From NCBI GenBank assembly GCA_034211115.1, contig JAXHTH010000210.1, positions 1 through 64,000 of the forward strand: 64,000 nucleotides of DNA, in the 5' to 3' direction. The number at the start of each line of letters is the position of its first letter. Position 1 is the stretch's first letter. The position numbers were made by a program, and so were the translations under genes. Positions 44,601-52,027 of the stretch are shown piece by piece. This DNA comes from JAXHTH01 sp034211115. Lineage in GTDB: Bacteria > Planctomycetota > Phycisphaerae > Phycisphaerales > SM1A02. Under the pieces are notes generated by a model. It searched no databases and was not told the DNA's origin. It saw nothing but the letters and a program-made list of their open reading frames with translations.

Positions 44601-45556
44601 TGCAGCGTGAGACGATAGAAGCGGATATCGGCGGGCGCGGCGGCCTCCTCGCCGGCGGGACGATCGTCTTTGGCGTCCGCACCCGCACCCGCGCGCGGCG
44701 GGCGAGAAGGGGGGCGGCGGTCGCCGTCGGCATCTTCCGCATCCGGCGCGGGCGCCCGTCGCCCCGCCGGGGGTGCGGGCTCCGTCTGCCTGTCGTCGTC
44801 GGATCGCGGCGCCGCGAGCCGGATGAACTGAAGCGCCTCGACCCGCGCGTGCTCGATCGTGTTCTCCCGGTCGTTGATGAGCAGCTTCAGCCCGCGGCCG
44901 CGGAACTCGCCCGTCGTCATCTCCACGTGAATCTCGTCATCGCAGCGCACTTCGCCGAGGATGTTGTCGAAGCTCGCCTCGGCCGTGCGGAGCAGCAGGG
45001 ACGGCTCGTCGCGGGCCGGGTCCAGCACCGCCCCGGCGATCTGGTCGTAGCGATGAATGACCACGTTGCCCGTGAGCGTGCCGGACTCGATCGCCTGGCT
45101 GGGCGCGTAGGTCAGGGCGGTGTCGCCGCGGAGCGTGACCACCGCCCCGTCCCTGGCATAGATCTCGAGCATCGGCTCGGTCATGCGGAACCAGCCGTCG
45201 CCCATCCCCGCGGGATTGGGATCCAGATGCGCGAAGCGGTACTGCTGGGCAAGCTCGCCTTCCTCGTCGGCGACCTGAATCCAGCCGCCGGAGAGCGATC
45301 CGAGTTCCGCCACCCCGGGCTCGGACGCGCGGTCGAGCCGCTGCTCCTCCTCGGTGAGCCCGCCGGGGGTGACGAGCTCGCCCGTTTCCGCGGGCCTCTC
45401 TTCCCCCGCCCCGGCCGGCTGGCTGCGATCGAGGTTCATCACCACCAGCAGAAGCAGGAGGGCGAGGATCACCCCGCATCCGGCGAGCAGAATCGTCTTC
45501 CGGGCGCTTCGCTTCACCGGCGGAGGCGCGTGATCGTGTGAGGGTTCACCGGCCAT
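41603..45556 (-). CDS. Giant LptC/LptA-like (OstA-repeat) lipopolysaccharide transport protein
   Basis: A 1317-residue protein with one N-terminal membrane segment (TILLAGCGVILALLLLLVVM, residues 21-40) and a large periplasmic part, as in LptC. The body repeats OstA/LptA-type beta units, e.g. LTGNVVIHRYDQIAGAVLD, LTAEGAVQLGLVDGQRVFAD, DAEGGVRIADANQRMWAESL, IEAEGDVQVRPAGGERVFAD and LTGQRLIAGVL, broken by low-complexity acidic and proline-rich linkers. LptC and LptA are normally ~190 residues each. The size suggests a self-contained periplasmic bridge. kdsC is the next conserved gene upstream on this strand but is separated by the repeat array. Confidence 0.78.
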   Translation of the reverse strand: MAGEPSHDHAPPPVKRSARKTILLAGCGVILALLLLLVVMNLDRSQPAGAGEERPAETGELVTPGGLTEEEQRLDRASEPGVAELGSLSGGWIQVADEEGELAQQYRFAHLDPNPAGMGDGWFRMTEPMLEIYARDGAVVTLRGDTALTYAPSQAIESGTLTGNVVIHRYDQIAGAVLDPARDEPSLLLRTAEASFDNILGEVRCDDEIHVEMTTGEFRGRGLKLLINDRENTIEHARVEALQFIRLAAPRSDDDRQTEPAPPAGRRAPAPDAEDADGDRRPPSRPPRAGAGADAKDDRPAGEEAAAPADIRFYRLTLHDEVEIVQGRAPEERRITGDSLSIVFTMESEGLGVMIAGRSSSSPPKTPKPARGERPAPAGPGTIEAMLAGAALTSFQSSPLTLAPPRREDDTIITCTGGLTMDPITNPDERLSSPRRARLDLVGDPVRISDSAGPEATCALLQYHLPAGRVELISSDRHGLHIHGPELQATAERFWLTESDQTGGFIGAGRAALVQPESDERGEVTAEAAPTDIAWRDRVDLDFDEASRGGMFRALRRARFHGAVAARSRDLSLSDLAGRGGTDRPAGGDRTGRLDCGELVVEFLPGRDEEIYARRVLALGDVAVTDDEQSLWAQSLDAYFNPPASAGEGAVAGAAGQSADLDHLTAEGAVQLGLVDGQRVFADLLQIDGGRRSAVLEGDDVRLVDGENVIDRARRITIDEPARRYVLEGKGRFRRFDRPVFAASDGRREAALLDHVPDRSEELRITWRDGVVVAPEKKTEAGEASADGPSIAAFRGNVQVVSPEMKLTHAEEMRLRFTEAEAGSSSIEAIEAIGSVRAHSVGEEGEISCDRLRVDLTEGAAGQALPRRMDAEGGVRIADANQRMWAESLIVTFTEMTDEETAGSDRPAPRAGEFADARVAVDTIEAEGDVQVRPAGGERVFADRLIAQAADETAELFGERVLIVSDEFILDRCTHVLLERQSGAYEVQGPGRFLAFSEPIPRADVDGRIEPPTPAGDRSIEARWTGSAMYQQEPEGGGALELRGDVDVESRPSPRELNTAVARILTLQFTGPTDGEGDRELERLLARGEARLENRSWLTEDHSDRPRVFYIGGQHIDYNQQTLEAQVVGAGELLIRDLRAEDAAADEPSDRPSPDDAFATKGTTLFRWQEQLQMTREVDDRFNIEMSGNVECLHENLGGRTTTLTGQRLIAGVLRHSAGAPARAEQEAGSLNFGGRMEVQRLFGHGSLYIRTAERDVACDEFDYNTATGLATLTAAPGRTVSILTQGAMRPYHAEHVLWNMGEDRITITRGAGAGAP

Positions 45557-45589
45557 GGCGTCGTCGTGTTCTCTTGATCATTGACTCGT

Positions 45590-47250
45590 CCACCTGATCC
45601 GCATCAGCGTGTTGATCGGGTAGGGTATGCCATATCATCGGGGTTCGCGTGAGAATATGGCACGGCGTCGGTGGCGAGCGGTGGGATTGCCCGATGAGGG
45701 ATGATCGCCGGCCGGGGCGTCGCGCGGCCGGGACGTCGCGCCGGCGGGGTCCGCCCGTCGGAGTTGTCTCATCGCGGGCGGCGGCTCGTTATTGAATAAT
45801 TCACTTAATCGACGAGGCTGTGCCGATCGGGCAGGGGATGCCGGACGGCGATTCGGAGGAGCGTGCGGAACGGCATCAGAGGCGTGCGATGGGGTTGCCC
45901 GATCAGGGCTGGCTGCCGGCCGGGGCGGCGCGTTGGCCCGGTCCGCCTGCGGCGGCCATCTGGCCGCGGCCGAGGGTCGGCCATTGAATAGTTCACTTAA
46001 TCAACGAGGGTGTGCCGATCGGGCAGCGCATGCCGAACGGCGATTCGCGGGGGCGTGCGGAACGGCATCAGAGGCGGGCGATGGGGTTGGTCGATGAGGG
46101 CTGGCCGTCGGCCGGGACGTCGCGCTGGCCCGGTCCGCCCGCTGCGGCCATCTCGCTGCGGACGAAGATCGTCCATTGAATGGTTCACTTAATCGACGAA
46201 GGTGTGCCGATCGGGCAGCGCATGCCGGACGGCGATTCGCGGGGGCGTGCGGAACGGCATCAGAGGCGGGCGATGGGGTTGCGCGATGAGGGCTGGCCGC
46301 CGGCCGGGGCGGCGCGCCGGCCGGGCGTGCCCGCTGCGGCCATCTGGCCGCGGCCGAGGGTCGGCCATTGAATAGTCCACTCAATCAACGAGGCTGTGCC
46401 GATCGGGCAGGGGATGCCGGACGGCGATTCGCGGGGGCGTGCGGAACGGCATCAGAGGCGCGCGATGAGGGCTGGCCGCCGGCCGGGGTGTTGCGCCGGC
46501 CGGGTGTGATACGCCCGCCGTCTGCCGCGGACGAGGCTCGTCCATCGAATTGTTCACTTAATGGACGAGGCTGTGCCGATCGAATCGGGTATGCCGGACG
46601 GCGATTCGCGGGGGCGTGCGGAACGGCATCAGAGGCGTGCGATGGGGTTGCGCGATGAGGGCTGGCCGCCGGCCGGGGCGGCGCGTTGGCCCGGTCCGCC
46701 TGCGGCGGCCATCTGGCCGCGGACGAGGGTCGTCCATTGAATGGTTCACTTAATGGACGAGGCTGTACCGATCGAATCGGGTATGCCGGACGGCGATTCA
46801 AGGGTCCCTGCGGAACGGTATCGGTGGTGAGCGGCGGAGTTGCTCGATGAGAGCTGGCCGCCGGCCGGGGCGGCGCGCCGGCCGGGCGTGCCCGCTGCGG
46901 CCATCTGGCCGCGGACGAAGATCGTCTATTGAATGGTTCACTTAATCGGCGAGGGTGTGCCGATCGGGCAGGGTATGCCGGACGGCGATTCGGGGGAGTG
47001 TGTGGGACGGTATCGGAGGCGTGCGATGGGGTTGGTCGATGAGGGCTGGCCGCCGGCCGGGTGTGCCCGCCGGGGCCGTCAGGTCGCGGGAAAGGACCGG
47101 CCATTGAATGCTCCACTTAATCAACGGGGATCCGTCCGTCGGCGTTGTCCCATCGCGGGCGAGGGCCGGCTATTGAATAGTTCACTTAATCAGCCACGGT
47201 GCGCGCGCTGCGGCCGTCTGGCCGCGGGTGGAGATCGGCCAATGAATAGT
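45590..47250. repeat. Tandem array of IS630 5-prime-end units (eight long, two short)
   Basis: Units are measured from the TCACTTAAT box: 45590-45800, then 45801, 45993 and 46185 (192 bp each), 46377 (177 bp), 46554 and 46746 (192 bp each), 46938 (175 bp), 47113 and 47182 (69 bp each), ending at the IS at 47251. Each long unit resembles the first ~150 bp of the adjacent transposase gene. The short units keep only the junction and 3-prime part. Internal units read MPDGDSRGRAERHQRRAMGL in the frame where the transposase reads MPYQGSREDAARRRRRAMRL. The first unit matches the IS more closely (ATGCCATATCA) but has a stop codon in the HTH. Confidence 0.9.
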
Positions 47251-48258
47251 TCACTTAATCGACGAGGCTGTGCCGATCGGGTAGGGGATGCCATATCAGG
47301 GATCACGTGAGGACGCGGCACGGCGTCGAAGGCGGGCGATGCGGCTGCTCGGTCAGGGGTGGTCGCAGGCCGAAGTCGCGCGGAAGCTGAAGGTGACTCC
47401 CGCGGCCGTCTCGCAGTGGGTGAAGGCCCACCGGGAAGGCGGCGCCGACGCGCTGCGGGCCAGACCCCATCCCGGCGCGAAGCCCCGGCTGGATGATCGC
47501 CAGCTTCAGCGGCTGGAGACGCTGCTGGAGAAGGGTCCGCGCACGCGCGGCGCCGCGACGGATCGCTGGACGCTGAGGCGGGTGGCCGAGCTGATCGAGG
47601 ACCGCTTCGGGGTCGCGTACGATCCCTCCGGCGTCTGGCACCTGCTGCATCGCATGGGTTGGCGTTTTCGGAGGCCGCGAGGCCGCGGACGCGAGGACCA
47701 GGGGAACGCGCGAGCGCAATGGCGCAAGGCGGACCGCCCGGGCGTTCGGAGAGACCGGAGGAGGCGGCGTGAGGATCAGCGTCGCCGGCCACGACGGGGA
47801 CACACGTGAACTGGCCGTTGAACGCACCGAGGCGTCCAGGCGATGGCGGCCGAGTCGAGGGAGCGGGCATTGACGCGACCACCCCGTCGGCCTCCTGACC
47901 GCTGCGATGTCCCGGCAGCGCCGGCGGCCCGATCGATTCTCCGATTCCCTCGGCGGCCGGGTCGAGGCGAACAACGGGCAGCGAGTCGCACGGCGGCGTC
48001 GATCCGGACGGTGCGACATCGTCGACACCCGACGGGTTGACGGCCCCGCCCTCACGCACGCGCGGGAAAGGTCCGGTTGCGCCGCCTCGCCGAATGCAGC
48101 CGGCGACGTCTGCGGAGGGACGAGGCAATCGGGCGGTGTCGGGGCCGCTTCGCCCCGCCACGACGTCCATCACCCGCGCTGGCGCTCGCGCTCCCTTCAC
48201 GCCGCCATTTCACACGCCGCACCGTCCCTGCCGCGGGTCAAGTGAACAGTTCAAGGCC
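47237..48258 (+). mobile_element. Degenerate IS630-type insertion element
   Basis: About 1.02 kb with imperfect terminal inverted repeats. The left end has GGCC then TGAATAGTTCACTTAATC (47237-47260). The right end complement has GGCC, TTGAACT and GTTCACTT (48258-48237), sharing the 8-base core GTTCACTT. It holds the HTH half of a transposase gene but no recognisable DDE half; 47810-48236 has no intact coding sequence. The right end lies four bases from the kdsC stop codon. No TA target duplication is visible. Confidence 0.75.
47288..47809 (+). pseudogene. IS630 transposase, N-terminal HTH half
   Basis: A 173-codon frame. The first HTH is well kept (GWSQAEVARKLKVTPAAVSQ, then WVKAHREGG, about residues 24-52), as is the winged helix (WTLRRVAELIEDRFGVAYDP and GVWHLLHRMGWRFRRP, about 97-132). 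After residue ~140 the sequence becomes arginine-rich and unlike the DDE domain, with RAQWRKADRPGVRR as a last trace. A full enzyme would be ~340 residues. DNA-binding activity could survive without transposase activity (inference). Confidence 0.8.
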
Positions 48259-48262
48259 AGTG

Positions 48263-48781
48263 TCAGTCGAAAAGCGCCAGGGCTTCATCCCAGCGGTCCT
48301 GGGCCTTGAGCAGATGCTCGATCGCTTCGCGGACGGCCCCCTGACCGCCGGGGCGTTCGGTCTCGAACGCCGCCAGCGCGCGGACCTCGCAGGCGGCATC
48401 GGCGACGGCGATCGGGTACCCGGCCAGGCGAAGCATGGGCAGATCGGGCAGATCGTCGCCCATCACCGCGGCCTCCGAGGCCGCCAGCCCCAGGTCGTTG
48501 AGCAGGTTCCCCAGCACGTCCATCTTGTTCCGCACGCCCTGAAAAACGTGTCGAATGCCCAGCTCATCGGCGCGATGCTGGACGGTCATGCTCGATCGCC
48601 CGGTGATGATGGCGACCTCGTGGCCGAGCCTGCGCCAGATGGTGATGCCCGCCCCGTCGCGCGTGTGGAAGGCCTTCGTCTCCACGCCGCGGGCGTCGAT
48701 GGACACGAGCCCATCGCTGAGCACGCCGTCCACGTCGAGGACGAGCAGTCGTATTCTCCGGGCCGCATCATCGTCGGGCAT
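48263..48781 (-). CDS. kdsC: 3-deoxy-D-manno-octulosonate 8-phosphate phosphatase
   Basis: HAD-family phosphatase that releases Kdo for lipopolysaccharide synthesis. The 172-residue protein lacks a cap domain, as KdsC does, and shows RLLVLDVDGVLSDGLVSID (nucleophile Asp), AFHTRDGAGITIWRR, VAIITGRSS, RADELGIRHVFQGVRNK and VMGDDLPDLPML. In E. coli kdsC is followed by lptC and lptA; here the LptC/A-like gene comes next on the same strand but 2.7 kb of IS630 material lies between. This supports a cell that makes Kdo-containing lipopolysaccharide. Confidence 0.93.
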   Translation of the reverse strand: MPDDDAARRIRLLVLDVDGVLSDGLVSIDARGVETKAFHTRDGAGITIWRRLGHEVAIITGRSSMTVQHRADELGIRHVFQGVRNKMDVLGNLLNDLGLAASEAAVMGDDLPDLPMLRLAGYPIAVADAACEVRALAAFETERPGGQGAVREAIEHLLKAQDRWDEALALFD

Positions 48782-48845
48782 GGGGTCCGTTCCGGGGGTC
48801 CGCTGCGGAAGGGGATCAATGAGGCACAGTGTACCGGCTTGGCGT

Positions 48846-49436
48846 TCAGCGGAGCGTGCGGCGCATGATCGGGCGGGTGGGGGAACGGCGCAGGACTTCC
48901 CGGAAGCGTGCCTTCTCGAAGGCCGCGGGCAGGCCGGTCCAGGCGAACGCGTCCGGGATCGCTCCCTTGCGGGGCTCGACGGGGTAGCCTTCGACGATCT
49001 TCGCCCCGCCGCGCCGGGCGTACTGCACCGCCGCCTCGATGAGCTTCACCGACAGGCCGCTTCGGCGATGGGGCCGGGCGACGAAAAAGCACGTGATCGA
49101 CCAAACCGGCTTCTCGTCAATCGGTTTGAGGACACGCGAGCGATTGAGCGAGGGGTACTCCTCGCGGGGGGCGATTGCGCACCAGCCGGCGGGTTCGCCA
49201 TCGACGTAGGCGAGCACGCCCGGCTCGTGACCGTCACGAACGATCTTCCGGAACGCGCGTTTGTTGGGTGCGCCTTTCTTCTTCTCGAACTCGGCGCGGG
49301 TCATCCGCCACCACATGCACCAGCACCCGCCGCACGCGCCGCGTTCGCCGAAGAGCGCCTCGAGGTCGCCCCAGCGCTCGGGCGTGAGCGGGTGGAAGGC
49401 GAGGCGCGCGGAGGGTGGTTTCTTCATCTTCGCCAT
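48846..49436 (-). CDS. GNAT-family N-acetyltransferase
   Basis: A 196-residue acetyltransferase. The acetyl-CoA loop is seen in ITCFFVARPHRRSGLSVKLIE (R/Q-x-x-G-x-x pattern as RRSGLS), with GEPAGWCAIAPREEYPSL before it and AKIVEGYPVEPRKGAIPDAF after. An unusual cysteine/tryptophan stretch, GACGGCWCMWWRMTRAEFE, near residues 33-51 is typical of one uncharacterised GNAT subgroup. The target is unknown. It lies between the STAS gene and kdsC, all on the minus strand. Confidence 0.88.
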   Translation of the reverse strand: MAKMKKPPSARLAFHPLTPERWGDLEALFGERGACGGCWCMWWRMTRAEFEKKKGAPNKRAFRKIVRDGHEPGVLAYVDGEPAGWCAIAPREEYPSLNRSRVLKPIDEKPVWSITCFFVARPHRRSGLSVKLIEAAVQYARRGGAKIVEGYPVEPRKGAIPDAFAWTGLPAAFEKARFREVLRRSPTRPIMRRTLR

Positions 49437-49476
49437 GGTCGATCGGATCGCCGGAGGCGCCCGGCCTTCGTCCGCT

Positions 49477-49830
49477 TCAGGCTTCCGTCTTCGGCCTGAA
49501 CGCCAGGCGGGCGCGGTTCACGTCCGGATAGATCTCGAAGAACGTGTCGAGGCGGGTGAGCTCGAGGGCCTGGGGGACGATCCCGCCGATGGCGGCGAGC
49601 TTCACATCGCCGCCGTGTTCGCGCATCCGCTTGTGGAGCCGCAGCAGCACGCCCAGGCCGTAGCTGGAGATGTAGTTCAGCCTGCCGCAGTCGACGATGA
49701 TCTTGCGCACACCCGCATCCACGAGCTTCTCGAGGCTCGTGATGAACTGGTCGGCGGTGTCCGTGTTCAAGCCCCCATCGGCGATGAGGATGAGCACATC
49801 GTTGTCGATCTCGTCGTGGTAGAACTCCAT
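49477..49830 (-). CDS. STAS-domain anti-sigma factor antagonist
   Basis: A 117-residue single STAS domain. It reads MEFYHDEIDNDVLILIADGG, TADQFITSLEKLVDAGVRKI, VDCGRLNYISSYGLGVLLRL and GGDVKLAAIGGIVPQALELT. The usual phosphorylatable serine lies in ISSYGLGVL. Such proteins bind anti-sigma kinases and are dephosphorylated by SpoIIE-type phosphatases, one of which is encoded at 10116-11408; a link is only possible. ATG at 49830 fits the family; earlier in-frame codons are not conserved. Confidence 0.9.
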   Translation of the reverse strand: MEFYHDEIDNDVLILIADGGLNTDTADQFITSLEKLVDAGVRKIIVDCGRLNYISSYGLGVLLRLHKRMREHGGDVKLAAIGGIVPQALELTRLDTFFEIYPDVNRARLAFRPKTEA

Positions 49831-49953
49831 GGGCGGGCCATGATAGAGACTGAAGCAGGCGCGTGGGAAGGCGGATCGGCGTGATTCCGCCGGATTCTCG
49901 CGCTCTGCGGTCCCACCCGGGCGGGACGCCCGGGCCACCTTCCATGTGATGCG

Positions 49954-51597
49954 CTAATCGACCAGCTCCGACTCCGGCACGTCCTCGGGCTTGGGCTGGA
50001 GGTAGAACTGGTCGGGTCGCTCGCGGAGCACCCGCCGCAGCCACGCCTCGGAATACCCCAGCTCCTCGGCGCGGCCGGGCTCGTTCTGGACGTAGCCGTC
50101 GTTGTATTTCCTGATGAGATACTCGCCCAGCTCGCGGTAGCGTTTCACGACGAGTTCGCCGTGCGTGACGCAGTAATCGGTGAGGTAGCGCTTCATCAGC
50201 TCGGGATCGGTCTTCGCGAGCCGCGCGGCCGTCTCCTCGACCGCGGGCTGGAGGGCGAGGAACGTGCCCTCCAGCTCCTGCTGCACCGCCTTGATGTCCT
50301 CGGCCATGTACCGATAGCGCAGGTTGGCGTAGTTGGCGACGAAGTTGAACACCCACCACGCCGAATCCCATGAGAACTCCTTCATGCTGCCGATGGTGAA
50401 CGACTCGGGCAGCGCATCGATCCCGCAATAGAGCGGGATGTAGCACGTGAGGTACGTGTCATCGACCGCGTACCAGTAGACGCCGCCCACCGGGTCCGGC
50501 AGCCACGAGCGTGACTGGGAGACGAAGGTGAAACCCGTCTGTTGCGTGGAAATCGGGCGCTCCCACGCGTACTCGACATCGTCGACGGTCCAGCTGATCG
50601 GCCGCCAGCGGTTGGGCGTCCCGTAGGGCCCGGCGTCGACGCCCTTCGTCATGTCGAACTCGGTCCCCTCGAAGTGATCGCGCATCAGGGAGAAGACATC
50701 CCCGACGGACAGCTTCTCGTCGGGCTCGATCCACAGCGGATACGGCTCGGCGCCTTCCTTGCCGCGGTAGTAGTCGGATGAGAGGTTCATCGACGGCGCC
50801 GCGCGTCGAAACATGCTCCACACCCGGCCGTCCGCGTAGCGGCGATTGCGCGGCGTGGCCGGGCAGTAGGCCTCGCAGTAGCGGAAGGGCTCGCCCGAGT
50901 CGGGGTCGTAGTAGCCTCTCTCGATGGCGAAGGAGATCACGTTCTCGCTGTAGAGGCAGTTGTCGGGATCATCGAGCGGGAATTCGCCGATGCGGGCCTT
51001 GTTCGCGTGGGCGCAGATGCAGCCGTCGGGCACGCGTCGGGCGACCCACAGCGCCCCCTCGCCCCCCGGGCCCGGGCCGATGATCTCCAGCAGCCAGGCC
51101 TCCTCGGTGTCGGCGATGGAGATCGACTCGCCCGTCGAGCCGTAGCCGTGCTCGGCGACGAGCTCGGTGATGACGGTGATTGCCTCGCGCGCGGTCTTCG
51201 CGCGCTGGAGGGCCAGCCGCATCAGGTCCCAATAATGCAGGAGGCCGTCGGGATTCTGCAGCTCCTTCCGGCCGTCGAAGGTCGTCTCGCTGATGGCGAG
51301 CTGATGCTCGTTCATGAGGCCGACGACGGCGTAGGTGTGGGGGACCTGCTCGATGGTGCCGCGCACCTCCCCGCCCCAGCGGGTGATCTGGATCGTCTCG
51401 CCCGGCTCGTGGTCGGCGGCGGGGATGCGGCGCAGATGGGGGTGGAACTCGCCGTCGCAGGTGTAGGTGATCATCACCGATCCGTCCTGCGAGGCGCCCC
51501 TGGTGACGAGCAGGTTCGTGCACGCCCGCGCCGACGGCAGGGGCAGGGCGGCGGCGAGGAGCAGGCACGCGGCGGGGAGGAGCGGATTCATTCTCAT
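49954..51597 (-). CDS. Peptidase C69 family dipeptidase, exported
   Basis: A 547-residue N-terminal-nucleophile hydrolase. The signal peptide (LLPAACLLLAAALPLPSARA) is cut so that the catalytic cysteine of ACTNLLVTRGASQDGSVM becomes N-terminal. Further C69 blocks are AVVGLMNEHQLAISETTFDGR, GYGSTGESISIADTEEAWLLE, VPDGCICAHANKARIGEF and YGTPNRWRPISW. The family cleaves dipeptides and related amides outside the cytoplasm. ATG at 51597 has AGGAAAGG upstream; a TTG one codon earlier is less likely. Confidence 0.92.
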   Translation of the reverse strand: MRMNPLLPAACLLLAAALPLPSARACTNLLVTRGASQDGSVMITYTCDGEFHPHLRRIPAADHEPGETIQITRWGGEVRGTIEQVPHTYAVVGLMNEHQLAISETTFDGRKELQNPDGLLHYWDLMRLALQRAKTAREAITVITELVAEHGYGSTGESISIADTEEAWLLEIIGPGPGGEGALWVARRVPDGCICAHANKARIGEFPLDDPDNCLYSENVISFAIERGYYDPDSGEPFRYCEAYCPATPRNRRYADGRVWSMFRRAAPSMNLSSDYYRGKEGAEPYPLWIEPDEKLSVGDVFSLMRDHFEGTEFDMTKGVDAGPYGTPNRWRPISWTVDDVEYAWERPISTQQTGFTFVSQSRSWLPDPVGGVYWYAVDDTYLTCYIPLYCGIDALPESFTIGSMKEFSWDSAWWVFNFVANYANLRYRYMAEDIKAVQQELEGTFLALQPAVEETAARLAKTDPELMKRYLTDYCVTHGELVVKRYRELGEYLIRKYNDGYVQNEPGRAEELGYSEAWLRRVLRERPDQFYLQPKPEDVPESELVD

Positions 51598-52027
51598 CAA
51601 AACGGCCTTTCCTGGTTCGTCGGCGGACGCGAGCCGGAGGAGAGCCGTCGAGCATCAACGCGGCCGGGCACGCACCGAGTTACCGGTCATACCGACGTCA
51701 TCGGGGAGGAGTTCCGCCCCCTTCGGCGCGACGGCGGTCGCCAGTGTAGCGGCGTTCCCGTCCCGGACTCGGAAGCGCGGCGGCGAAGAAGACGCGGCCG
51801 GCCGGTCCGGATCAGATCGGCCGATGGCGATGGAACGGGGATGCGATTGAGAATCCCTCGCGATTCGCGCAATCGCCGACACCCGCGCGGCCGTGCCGAA
51901 GGACGCCGCTTAAGATCTCAGGCAATCGGAACTTGCACTCACGAGCCCGGGATGTGGACGTGCCCGCCCGGACAGTCGGCCGCGATCGGGACGCCCGCAA
52001 CACACTCAACAAGGGGCTGGGATTCCA
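51598..52027. other. Intergenic region, 430 bp
   Basis: Lies between the divergent C69 and TPR genes. No RNA gene, clear promoter pair, repeat or conserved frame was found; open frames here carry no recognisable sequence. Confidence 0.5.

Noticed and set aside
46385..47116. A 243-codon minus-strand frame with internal repeats across the array
   Set aside because: It is an antisense by-product of the 192-bp repeats; it has no start signal and is broken by the 175- and 177-bp units.
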